From the NCBI RefSeq assembly GCF_010731635.1, contig NZ_AP022583.1, forward strand, positions 1,426,001-1,490,000: a stretch of 64,000 nucleotides of DNA. The letters run 5' to 3'. Shown here piece after piece: positions 19,016 to 26,769 of this stretch. Under the pieces are notes generated by a model. That model had not been told where the DNA came from and ran no database searches. It saw nothing but the letters and a program-made list of their open reading frames with translations. Positions within the stretch are counted from its first letter, which is position 1; each line of letters opens with the position of its first letter. The stretch comes from Mycobacterium noviomagense (lineage in GTDB: Bacteria > Actinomycetota > Actinomycetes > Mycobacteriales > Mycobacteriaceae). The translations under genes were made by a program, and so were the position numbers.

Positions 19016-20452
19016 GTGTCGCCGGTCCCTCGAATCTTGTCGGTATCGGCGGTGTCGGCGGCCGCGATCGGGCTCGTCGTTGCCATCGTCCCTGCGCCGC
19101 CAGCGGCCGCACTTCCCTGCAGCGCACCCGAAGCGAACGTCGACCCTCCTGCCGCGACACCGGTGGCCCCGCCACCCGCGCCGGTCGTCCGCCCACCGAC
19201 AGGGCGCCGGCCACGCGGTGCCAACGAGCGTGCACCACTGCCCAAGTTGGGCCCGCTCATTTCTTCCTTGCTCCACCCACGAGCACCGGTGCGACAACAA
19301 GCCGCGGTGATACCTCCGGGACCTAACCCGCCGGGCGCAGGCAACCAACCGTCCCCGAATGCGGGGCAGCTGAATCCGGACGCGGCCGCACCCCAGCCGG
19401 AGCCTGCCTCGATCGCGGGAGCTCCGACATCGCTGGTGGAATGGGTGACGGGGCCGAACGGCCCCAACAAAACCCTCGATCGCTTCGGCATCTCCGGTAC
19501 CGACCTCGGGATCCTTTGGGACAACGGCGATCCCGGCGCCCGTCAAGTGCTCATGGCGTTCGGCGACACCTTCGGCTACTGCAAGCTCCAAGGCCAGCAA
19601 TGGCGGTATAACGTGCTGTTCCGCAGCAGCGACCAGAATCTGGCCGACGGAATCACTGTGCCGCCCGGCGTTCCTAACGACAGATACTCCGGATCCCCGG
19701 TGCAACAAGCGAACTTTTCCAAGCAGGTCATTCCCGGCATCAAGTGGGCGCAGCAGGAGGGGATGATCCCGACGGCCGGCATCTCGATCGGCAGAACCCA
19801 GTACATGAACTTCATGTCCATCAAGCAGTGGGGCCGCGACGGCGAGTGGTCGACGAACTACTCGGCAATCGCGATGTCCCCGGACAACGGCCAAAACTGG
19901 GGCATCTACCCCGGAACCGTGCGCGCGTCCAGTCCCGACAGCGTCCCGGGCGCCCACTACGTCCCCGGAAATGAGAACTTCCAAATGGGCGCGTTCATGC
20001 GGGGCAACGACGGTTACATCTACTCGTTCGGGACCCCTTCCGGACGAGGCGGTCCGGCCTTCCTGTCGCGCGTCCCACCGAATTTCCTGCCGGACGTAAC
20101 CAAGTACCAATACTGGAACGGCGACCACAACGCATGGGTCCCCAACAATCCAGGTGCGGCGACGCCGATTTTCCCCGGCCCGGTCGGCGAAATGTCAGGC
20201 CAGTACAACAACTACTTAAAGCAATATGTGGTGCTGTACACCAACGGTGGCAGCAACGACGTCGTCGCACGAACTGCGCCCGCCCCTCAAGGACCGTGGA
20301 GTCCAGAGCAGGTGCTCGTGTCGTCGTTCCAGATGCCCGGCGGCATCTACGCGCCGATGCTGCATCCGTGGTCGACGGGCAAAGACCTGTACTTCAATCT
20401 GTCGCTGTGGTCCGCGTACGACGTGATGCTGATGCATACGGAGCTGCCGTAG
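19016..20452 (+). CDS. Secreted DUF4185 protein, candidate GH183 endo-D-arabinanase
   Basis: A 478-residue exported protein: signal peptide (about 1–33, ending AAALPCSAP), a long Pro-rich linker (about 38–130) and a DUF4185 domain (about 135–478) with the acidic loop FGDTFGYC (about 181–188). DUF4185 proteins include endo-D-arabinanases now grouped as GH183, which cut the D-arabinan of arabinogalactan and lipoarabinomannan. Hydrolysis of the cell's own arabinan is therefore a reasonable inference, not shown. The GTG start follows AAAGG. A second DUF4185 gene lies at 48.7 kb. Start and signal peptide support export. Confidence 0.85.
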   Translation: MSPVPRILSVSAVSAAAIGLVVAIVPAPPAAALPCSAPEANVDPPAATPVAPPPAPVVRPPTGRRPRGANERAPLPKLGPLISSLLHPRAPVRQQAAVIPPGPNPPGAGNQPSPNAGQLNPDAAAPQPEPASIAGAPTSLVEWVTGPNGPNKTLDRFGISGTDLGILWDNGDPGARQVLMAFGDTFGYCKLQGQQWRYNVLFRSSDQNLADGITVPPGVPNDRYSGSPVQQANFSKQVIPGIKWAQQEGMIPTAGISIGRTQYMNFMSIKQWGRDGEWSTNYSAIAMSPDNGQNWGIYPGTVRASSPDSVPGAHYVPGNENFQMGAFMRGNDGYIYSFGTPSGRGGPAFLSRVPPNFLPDVTKYQYWNGDHNAWVPNNPGAATPIFPGPVGEMSGQYNNYLKQYVVLYTNGGSNDVVARTAPAPQGPWSPEQVLVSSFQMPGGIYAPMLHPWSTGKDLYFNLSLWSAYDVMLMHTELP

Positions 20453-20462
20453 CTCGCCTCGT

Positions 20463-21509
20463 TTGACCGATGGCGAATTACGGGTACACACCCGCGTGAC
20501 TCGGGCAGCAATCGAACCTCGGCTTCCGGCGGCGCATGGACCGCTCTCCATGGCGGTTCGCCGCTGCCTGACCGAACCAGCTCCTCGAGAGCAGCTCACG
20601 CGAATCGGTGCCTCGGTCAGTGATTCGGACCCGTATGGCCTTGACCTACAGCTGGCGCTGTACATGTGCTACGAGCTGCACTACCGGGGCTTCGCCGGCG
20701 TCGACCCGACGTGGGAGTGGAGCCCGGCACTGCTGCATCTGCGCGCCCAACTGGAGCGTGCCTTCCTGGCGGGCGTGCGTCGAGACGTTGGTCCGATCGA
20801 ACCGGACCACACTGCCGTCGCCGAAATGGACGCGCTTTCAATGGAACCCGCCAACGGCGAGGGCCCGTCATACTACTTGCGGGACACCGGAACCTGGGAG
20901 CAGATGCGCGAGTACTTCGTGCATCGCTCGCTGTATCACCTCAAGGAGGGCGACCCGCACGCGTGGGCGATTCCCCGGCTCACCGGGCAAGCCAAGGCGT
21001 CGTTCGTCGCCGTGGAGTTCGATGAGTACGGCGGCGGCCGTGGCGCACACCTGCATCAGCAGCTATTCGCGGATCTGATGGAGGCGGCCGGGCTGGATTC
21101 GACGTATCTCGGTTATCTCGACGCGGTTCCGGCCGAGTCGCTGGCGGTGGTGAACCTGATGTCGATGTTCGGGCTGCACCGTTGGCTGCGCGGGGCGGCC
21201 ATCGGGCACTTCGCGGCGACGGAGATCACCTCGCCGCCCGGCTCGCGGCGACTGGTGGAGGCTCTGCAGCGGCTCGGCGCGCCGGACGAATGCATCGCGT
21301 TCTACCGCGAGCACGTCGAGGCCGACGCGGTGCACGAACAGGTGGTGCGCATCGACGTCGTCGGCGACGTGGTGGCCCGGGATCCGCATTTGGACCGCGA
21401 CGTGGTGTTCGGGATGCGGGCGTTCGGTGTCGTCGAAGATCGCTTGGCGGACATCATGATTGGGGCCTGGAAGGCCGGGCAGACGTCGCTACGACGACCG
21501 CTGGACTGA
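20463..21509 (+). CDS. Iron-containing redox enzyme family protein (heme-oxygenase-like fold)
   Basis: A 348-residue, mainly helical protein of the iron-containing redox enzyme family. Candidate metal ligands are Glu71 and His73 in YELHYRG, Glu185/Asp187/Glu188 and His196/His198 in VEFDEYGGGRGAHLHQQLF, His250 and Glu254 in GHFAATE, and Asp288/His291 in EADAVHEQ. The pattern fits heme-oxygenase-like diiron oxidases, which catalyse varied oxidations; the substrate is unknown. The TTG at 20463 gives the longest form; GTG at 20496 is an alternative. It starts 11 bases after the DUF4185 gene and runs convergently into the CDGSH gene with a 21-base overlap. Confidence 0.82.
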   Translation: MTDGELRVHTRVTRAAIEPRLPAAHGPLSMAVRRCLTEPAPREQLTRIGASVSDSDPYGLDLQLALYMCYELHYRGFAGVDPTWEWSPALLHLRAQLERAFLAGVRRDVGPIEPDHTAVAEMDALSMEPANGEGPSYYLRDTGTWEQMREYFVHRSLYHLKEGDPHAWAIPRLTGQAKASFVAVEFDEYGGGRGAHLHQQLFADLMEAAGLDSTYLGYLDAVPAESLAVVNLMSMFGLHRWLRGAAIGHFAATEITSPPGSRRLVEALQRLGAPDECIAFYREHVEADAVHEQVVRIDVVGDVVARDPHLDRDVVFGMRAFGVVEDRLADIMIGAWKAGQTSLRRPLD

Positions 21510-21704
21510 GACCGCGCGCCGGCATCGCCGGTGGCTGGTGTCGCACAGCGGATAGTTCTTGCTGCGCCGGCAGGTGCAGACGGCCACCATGAATCGATCG
21601 GACTCTACGACGGCGCCCTCGGGCATCTCGATGCGCACCGGTCCGGAGATCAGCAGGGGGCCATTCGGAATAACCCGCACCACAGTGGATTTCGCGGTGG
21701 TCAT
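21489..21704 (-). CDS. CDGSH-type iron-sulfur protein
   Basis: A 71-residue protein with the CDGSH-like [2Fe-2S] motif VCTCRRSKNYPLCDTSH (C-x-C-x2-S-x3-P-x-C-D-x-S-H, about 43–59), where CDTSH replaces the usual CDG(S/T)H. The three Cys and one His cluster ligands are all present. Such proteins carry redox-active or transferable clusters. Its ATG overlaps the stop of the HemK-like methyltransferase (ATGA), so the two are co-translated, and its 3' end overlaps the convergent iron enzyme gene. Confidence 0.85.
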   Translation of the reverse strand: MTTAKSTVVRVIPNGPLLISGPVRIEMPEGAVVESDRFMVAVCTCRRSKNYPLCDTSHRRCRRAVSVQRSS

Positions 21705-22393
21705 GGCTTGTCCGCGCGAATCACGACCAGTTCCTCTTCCCGGGAGCCACGCGGCAACCGACCAGTGTCGGTCAGCCAGCGTGCCCGGGCAGAAAGCACC
21801 GGACCAAACGGAATCCATCGAGTGGCAACAACGTCTGCGCTCAGACCGTTCGACTGCAAGATGTGCAGCGAGCGTTGAGCATCGGCGATCACCGACTGAA
21901 CCAACAGCAGGGAACCACCGTCGCACAACAGGTACGACGCCGATTCGCACAGTGGATCCAAGACGAGCCGCCCGTCAGGACCGGCATTCCACGCCCACGA
22001 CGGGCCGGCCGCCGAAGCGATCTCGTCGCTGTCATCCACAGGCGGGGTGGGCACATAGGGCGGGTTGGACACGATCAGGTCAAACGGCCCGTAGCCCAGC
22101 GCGCCGGTCCAAGACCCTTCGCGGACGTCGACGTCGACGCCGGCGTGCACGGCGTTGCCCCGAGAACACCGCACCGCACGCGGGCAGATGTCGAACGCAG
22201 TGACGCTGGCCGCACCGAGCTCGGCTGCAGCGATAGCGACCACACCGGTGCCGGTGCACAGGTCCAGCACCCGCCGACCGGGCACCAGTGTGCTGCGCGC
22301 CATCGTGTCGATGAGCAGAAGCGAGTCGTCTTGCGGCGGATACACCCCTTCAGCGGTCAGCGGATCGCCGGGGGCGGCGTAAATGGTGGTCAC
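21701..22393 (-). CDS. HemK/PrmC-like SAM-dependent methyltransferase
   Basis: A 230-residue class I methyltransferase with motif I LDLCTGTGVVAIAA (about 44–57) and the catalytic SNPPYVPTP (about 109–117), the NPPY motif of N5-glutamine and related amino-group methylases. The family is closer to stand-alone HemK2/N6AMT1-like enzymes than to release-factor PrmC, because the N-terminal RF-binding domain is absent. A protein substrate is likely but unknown. GTG at 22393 was chosen just before TTIYAAPGDPL. It forms a two-gene unit with the CDGSH gene. Confidence 0.82.
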   Translation of the reverse strand: MTTIYAAPGDPLTAEGVYPPQDDSLLLIDTMARSTLVPGRRVLDLCTGTGVVAIAAAELGAASVTAFDICPRAVRCSRGNAVHAGVDVDVREGSWTGALGYGPFDLIVSNPPYVPTPPVDDSDEIASAAGPSWAWNAGPDGRLVLDPLCESASYLLCDGGSLLLVQSVIADAQRSLHILQSNGLSADVVATRWIPFGPVLSARARWLTDTGRLPRGSREEELVVIRADKP

Positions 22394-22481
22394 AGGGGCC
22401 TTTCGACACGTCGCCGCGGCGGTCACGGCTTCTCGCGTGACTATGCCCGCAAAACGCGGCGTTAAAACCGACCGCCAGCGA

Positions 22482-23039
22482 TTACGCGCCGGTCGGCGCG
22501 TGCGCGAATTTGTCGACAATCGTCGAGCAGAACGCCTCCAGATCACGCGGTGAGCGGCTGGTGATGATATTGCCGTCGACGACCACTTCTTCGTCGACAA
22601 CATTGGCGCCGGCGTTGCGCAGATCGGTTCGGATGCTCTGATACGACGTCAGCGTGCGTCCTGCCGCCACACCGGCTTCCACAAGCGTCCACGGTCCGTG
22701 GCAGATCGCGGCGACCGGCTTCCCCGAGCCGACGAAGTCGCGCACGAACGCAACAGCCGTATCGTCCATGCGCAGCTTGTCGGGATTCACTGTGCCGCCG
22801 GGCAGCACCAGCGCGTCGAACTCGTCGACCGACACATCGGATACCGCGCGGTCGACGGGAAACGTTCCCGCCGGCTCCAAATCGTGGTTGCGAGCTTCGA
22901 TTTCACCGGTTTTCAGCGACAAAAGCTCGGTTTGTGCACCCGCCTCTTCCAGCGCTGCACGCGGTTGCTCGTATTCAACTTTCTCCACGCCGTCCGCGGC
23001 CAGAAACGCAATTCGCTTACCCTGCAACTGATGGGACAT
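22482..23039 (-). CDS. DJ-1/PfpI family glutamine-amidotransferase-like protein
   Basis: A 185-residue PfpI-type protein. The nucleophile elbow AICHGPW places the reactive Cys at 113, with the acidic partner in the EYEQPRAALEEAG region (about 23–34). Family members act as proteases, glyoxalase III or protein/nucleotide deglycases; the exact role is not decided by sequence. The ATG at 23039 follows AAGGAG at good spacing. It is the last gene of a four-gene minus-strand operon, 10 bases behind the alcohol dehydrogenase. Confidence 0.9.
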   Translation of the reverse strand: MSHQLQGKRIAFLAADGVEKVEYEQPRAALEEAGAQTELLSLKTGEIEARNHDLEPAGTFPVDRAVSDVSVDEFDALVLPGGTVNPDKLRMDDTAVAFVRDFVGSGKPVAAICHGPWTLVEAGVAAGRTLTSYQSIRTDLRNAGANVVDEEVVVDGNIITSRSPRDLEAFCSTIVDKFAHAPTGA

Positions 23040-23049
23040 GTTGTACTCC

Positions 23050-24219
23050 TTAGGGTTTGAGGATGACCTTGGTGCAGTTGTCCTGTTTGTGCTTGAAGAT
23101 CTCGTATCCGTGCGGTGCGTCATCAAGACTCAAGTGGTGGCTGATGACGAACGTCGGGTCGATGTCGCCGTTGCGGATCCGGTCCAGCAGCGGCCGCATG
23201 TAGTGCTGCACATGGCATTGGCCGGTTTTGATGATCAGTGACCGGTTCATCACCGCGCCGATCGGGAATTTGTCCATCAGCCCGCCGTACACCCCGACAA
23301 TCGAAATCGTGCCGCCGTTGCGGCAGCTCATGATCGCTTCCCGCAATGCATGTGGCCGTTCGGTTTCCAGCCGCGCCGCTTGCTTGACCCGGTCATAGGC
23401 GTCCACGACGGTCGAGCTGTTGCGGGCCTCCATTCCGGCCGCGTCGATGCAGTGGTCGGGCCCGCGCCCCGCAGTGATGTCGGCCAGCGCCTCGAGCACC
23501 GAGGTTTCGGCGAAGTTGATCGGCACAGCGCCTTGTTGCTCCGCCAGCGCCAGCCGGTAGGCCACGCGGTCGATCGCGATGACTTTCGACGCGCCGAGGA
23601 GATAGGCGCTCACGACCGAAAACAGGCCGACCGGACCCACTCCCCAGACGGCGACGACGTCGCCCGGGCGGATGTTGCACATCTCGGCGCCCATGTAGCC
23701 GGTGGGCAGGATGTCGGAGAGGAACAGCACCTGCTCGTCGGTGAGGTCGTCCTCGATCTTCAGCGGCCCGACGTCGGCGAACGGCACGCGCGCGAATTCG
23801 GCTTGGCCGCCGGCGAACCCACCCAACATGTGCGAGTAACCGAACAGCCCAGCCGGCGAATGACCCATCAGCTTCTCGACGATGCCCGCGTTGGGGTTGG
23901 AGTTCTCGCACAACGAATACAGCTCGCGTTCGCAGGCCGCGCAGGCCCCGCACGCGATCGGGAACGGCACCACGACCCGGTCGCCGACGGCCAGGTTAGG
24001 CACCGCCTTGCCCACCTCGACGACCTCGCCCATGAACTCGTGGCCCAGCACGTCGCCGCGCTTGACCGTGGGGATGTAGCCGTCGTAGATGTGCAGGTCC
24101 GATCCGCAGATCGCGGTCGAGGTGATCCGCACGATCGCGTCGCGGTCGTTGAGGATCTTCGGATCGGGGACTGTGTGCACCTCAACGTTGTTGCGTCCAG
24201 CCCAGATCGTGGCCTTCAT
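23050..24219 (-). CDS. Zinc-dependent alcohol/formaldehyde dehydrogenase (MDR family)
   Basis: A 389-residue medium-chain dehydrogenase. Catalytic zinc ligands are Cys38 (AICGSD) and His60–Glu61 (GHEFMGE); structural zinc ligands are Cys90, 93, 96 and 104. The Rossmann motif is GVGPVGLF (about 194–201). The inserted segment in the middle and the FdhA-like layout resemble glutathione-independent formaldehyde dehydrogenases; the alcohol or aldehyde substrate is not known. The stop of the upstream SRPBCC gene region and its start overlap by 4 bases, and PfpI follows 10 bases later. Confidence 0.9.
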   Translation of the reverse strand: MKATIWAGRNNVEVHTVPDPKILNDRDAIVRITSTAICGSDLHIYDGYIPTVKRGDVLGHEFMGEVVEVGKAVPNLAVGDRVVVPFPIACGACAACERELYSLCENSNPNAGIVEKLMGHSPAGLFGYSHMLGGFAGGQAEFARVPFADVGPLKIEDDLTDEQVLFLSDILPTGYMGAEMCNIRPGDVVAVWGVGPVGLFSVVSAYLLGASKVIAIDRVAYRLALAEQQGAVPINFAETSVLEALADITAGRGPDHCIDAAGMEARNSSTVVDAYDRVKQAARLETERPHALREAIMSCRNGGTISIVGVYGGLMDKFPIGAVMNRSLIIKTGQCHVQHYMRPLLDRIRNGDIDPTFVISHHLSLDDAPHGYEIFKHKQDNCTKVILKP

Positions 24220-25136
24220 CGGTCGCCTCCGTGCGGCTGTGCGGTCCGCTGGTGCATCTGTCTGGCGGCGACGGCCCCTTCCGGGGAACCGTCCGAACGC
24301 ATGACCTGACCGGTCTCCAGCAGCTGTTTGAATCGGCGCAGATCGTCGTTGACTTGCTGCTCAGGCGACTCGCCGAACACTGTTGCGGCCGCCTTGCCCA
24401 GCACGCCGCCCGGGATGTGATAGCTCATGGTGACCCGGACCTCGGTGCCCGAGCCGTCCGGGGTCGGCGCGAATTCGACGCTGCCGCCGTTCTCGACCAA
24501 CGCACCCGGCAGCGACTGCCAGACGATGCGTTTGTTCGGCTCGTCCTCGGTGATCTGCGCATCCCACTGGACGGACTGGCCGATCGGCGCGTTGGCGACC
24601 CAATGCGAGCGATCGTCGGCGTCCACGGTGACCGACTTGAGGTGGTACATGAACGTGGGCAGGTTCTCCAGGTCCCGCCAGAACCGATAGACCTCCTCCG
24701 GAGAACGCCACACAGTGACAGCGGCACGCAGGATCCGATGACGCGGCGCGTTGCCATGCCGACCGGAGCTGCCATTGCCGGTGGTGCGCAGCGCGGCGTA
24801 GAGATCGGCGCCGCCTATCCCGGCCAAGGCAACGGCCGTAAGTATGCCGCGCCCGCGCCGTCCTCGAGCGCGGGTCGCCAGCCCGGCGACCAGCAGTGCC
24901 AGGTCCAAGGCGTCGCCGGCCACCCTCGTCCACACCAGCTTGCTGGGCCCGAACAGCAGCGCGGCAGCGTGGCCGCACTCGCGCACACCCAGCAGCCGGA
25001 TCACCGGCCGGACCGGGCCGCTGTCCTGCACCCCCGCGAGCGCAGCGACCTTGCCCGGCAACATGACCTCGGTGACGCCAAGAACCAAGCTGGCCCCGCC
25101 CAGGCCCTTGACCAGGGCCGACGGCTCGTCACTCAT
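24216..25136 (-). CDS. Membrane protein with SRPBCC (polyketide cyclase/dehydrase-like) domain
   Basis: A 306-residue two-part protein. The N-terminal ~120 residues are hydrophobic with several predicted membrane segments ([39 protein letters not shown]). Residues about 130–270 form an SRPBCC lipid/ligand-binding domain ([34 protein letters not shown]). The combination suggests binding or handling of a hydrophobic ligand at the membrane. It overlaps the LLM gene by 8 bases and the dehydrogenase gene by 4, within one operon. A longer reading to 25550 is antisense overlap with the LLM gene and is rejected. Confidence 0.82.
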   Translation of the reverse strand: MSDEPSALVKGLGGASLVLGVTEVMLPGKVAALAGVQDSGPVRPVIRLLGVRECGHAAALLFGPSKLVWTRVAGDALDLALLVAGLATRARGRRGRGILTAVALAGIGGADLYAALRTTGNGSSGRHGNAPRHRILRAAVTVWRSPEEVYRFWRDLENLPTFMYHLKSVTVDADDRSHWVANAPIGQSVQWDAQITEDEPNKRIVWQSLPGALVENGGSVEFAPTPDGSGTEVRVTMSYHIPGGVLGKAAATVFGESPEQQVNDDLRRFKQLLETGQVMRSDGSPEGAVAARQMHQRTAQPHGGDR

Positions 25137-26133
25137 TGCCACCACCCTTGCCGGAGGCAGCGCGCAGTGCTTGCAGCAACGGTTCGGCGGCTTCCTTGAG
25201 GAAGAGGTCCTGGGATTCGCCGCCGATCTGGACCAGGGCGACGTCGGTGAACCCGGCTTCCCAGTAGGGCCGGACCGCGTCGACGATGGTGTCGAGATCG
25301 GGCCCGCACGGGATGCTCTCAGCGACGTCCTCGGGTCGCACGAACTGCGTCGCGCCGGCGAAACCTGCCGTCGTCGGCAGGTCGGCGTTGACGTTCCAGC
25401 CGCCGCCGAACCAGCGGAACTGGTCGTGGGCGCGCTGCACCGCGGCGTCGCGGTCGGGATCCCAGCACACCGGTATCTGGCCGACCACGCGACCGCCGCC
25501 GGCCAGACCTGTGGACTGCCGCGCAGCATGCCACTCGTCGACGAGTTCACCGTTGGGCTCCACCGCGATCAGATGCTCGGCGTGGGTGGCGAGTTTCTCG
25601 ATGGCCTTCTTGCCGCCCATCGCCACCCCGATGCCGACCGGCACCTCGGGCAGATCCCACAGTCGCGCCGAATCCACTTGGTAGTAGTCGCCGCGCCAGT
25701 TGACCATCACGCCGCTGAGCAGGGCGCGAATGATCTGGATGGCTTCCAGCAGCATCTCCTGGCGGCGCACAACCGTCGGCCAGCCCTTGCCGACGACGTG
25801 CTCGTTGAGGTTCTCGCCGCTGCCCAGGCCGAGGGTGAACCGCCCGTCGGCGAGGATCTGCAGGGTTGCCGCCTGCTGGGCGACGATCGCGGGGTGATAC
25901 CGGATCGTGGGGCAGGTGACATACGTGTAGAGGTCGACTCGTTCGGTGGCGTGTGCGACCGCACCCAACACCGTCCAGGCGTTAGGTGCGTGTCCTTGCG
26001 ACGCCAGCCACGGCGAGTAGTGGTCACTGCAGACCTCGAAGTCGAAACCCCGCTCTTCGGCCGAGATCGCGTACTGCACAAGGTCTTTCGGGCCGCTCTG
26101 CTCCGTCATCAACGTGTAGCCAAATCGGGTCAT
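25129..26133 (-). CDS. LLM-class F420-dependent oxidoreductase (TIGR03557-type)
   Basis: A 334-residue TIM-barrel flavin/F420 enzyme of the luciferase-like superfamily. It begins MTRFGYTLMTEQ and contains SDHYSPWLASQGHAPNAW, the F420-glucose-6-phosphate-dehydrogenase-like signature, and GLGSGENLNEHVVG (about 104–117) for cofactor phosphate binding. It presumably transfers hydride between F420 and an unknown substrate. It heads the operon LLM–SRPBCC–alcohol dehydrogenase–PfpI, a set that suggests an F420/zinc-linked redox pathway for aldehyde or alcohol stress; this is inference. Confidence 0.9.
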   Translation of the reverse strand: MTRFGYTLMTEQSGPKDLVQYAISAEERGFDFEVCSDHYSPWLASQGHAPNAWTVLGAVAHATERVDLYTYVTCPTIRYHPAIVAQQAATLQILADGRFTLGLGSGENLNEHVVGKGWPTVVRRQEMLLEAIQIIRALLSGVMVNWRGDYYQVDSARLWDLPEVPVGIGVAMGGKKAIEKLATHAEHLIAVEPNGELVDEWHAARQSTGLAGGGRVVGQIPVCWDPDRDAAVQRAHDQFRWFGGGWNVNADLPTTAGFAGATQFVRPEDVAESIPCGPDLDTIVDAVRPYWEAGFTDVALVQIGGESQDLFLKEAAEPLLQALRAASGKGGGNE

Positions 26134-26178
26134 ACGCACACGGGTACCCCGGTGCGACGGACGCAAACGGCTGTGGCT

Positions 26179-26643
26179 CTAGAGCCGCTCTTTGGCCGCG
26201 GCGGCCAGCCGGGCGCCGTCGGCCTTGCCCGCGGCGATCGCGGTCGCCGCTTTCATCACCAAGCCCATCTGCTTGATGCCGGGCCGCTCGCCGAGTTGCT
26301 CGGCCACCTGGGCGATCGCGGTGTCGACGACGTCGGCCAGCTCGCCCTCGGTGAGCGGCGTCGGCAGGTACTCGTCGATGATCCGCGCTTCTGCGTGCTC
26401 GTTCGCCGCGAGTTCGCCGCGGCCGTTCTGGGTGTAGATCTCGGCGGCTTCGCCGCGCTTGCGCGACTCCCTGGCCAGCACCTTGATCACCTCGTCGTCG
26501 GAGAGCTCCCGCGATTGCTTGCCGGAGACTTCTTCGGTCTGGATCGCGGCCAGCAGCATCCGCAGGGTCGCAGTGCGCAACTTGTCCTGGGTCTTCATTG
26601 CGTCGGTGAGGTCCGCGCGCAATCGCGACTTCAGTTCCGCCAT
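26179..26643 (-). CDS. GatB/YqeY domain protein (Rv3688c-like)
   Basis: A 154-residue stand-alone YqeY protein, homologous to the tail domain of the GatB amidotransferase subunit that recognises tRNA. It starts MAELKSRLRADLTDAMK and ends AAAKERL; the central DDEVIKVLARESRKRGEAAE helix pair is typical. A link to tRNA or amidotransferase function is inferred only. TAGCGT lies eight bases before the ATG, so it may be leaderless. It is divergent from the moxR operon. Confidence 0.88.
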   Translation of the reverse strand: MAELKSRLRADLTDAMKTQDKLRTATLRMLLAAIQTEEVSGKQSRELSDDEVIKVLARESRKRGEAAEIYTQNGRGELAANEHAEARIIDEYLPTPLTEGELADVVDTAIAQVAEQLGERPGIKQMGLVMKAATAIAAGKADGARLAAAAKERL

Positions 26644-26700
26644 GAACCAAGACGCTACGCGCCGCAGCCACTTCGGGTACCGGCGAGACACTTGAGAAGA

Positions 26701-26729
26701 TTGAGAATTGCACTGCTGGCCGACAGGAT
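26701..26729 (+). promoter_or_regulatory. Probable promoter of the moxR operon
   Basis: TTGAGA (26701–26706) and CAGGAT (26724–26729) are separated by 17 bases. Seven bases later comes an ATG at 26737, which starts a 10-codon ORF. Confidence 0.5.
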
Positions 26730-26736
26730 GGGAACC

Positions 26737-26769
26737 ATGATCGACGACGACGGCGGCGCCACCAGGTGA
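26737..26769 (+). CDS. Leaderless 10-codon upstream ORF coupled to the moxR operon
   Basis: The frame encodes MIDDDGGATR and its stop overlaps the GTG of the following membrane gene as GTGA. The ATG sits seven bases after the −10 CAGGAT, so the mRNA probably starts at this codon. There is no Shine–Dalgarno before the downstream GTG, which makes translational coupling from this short ORF the likely route of initiation. Confidence 0.45.
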   Translation: MIDDDGGATR

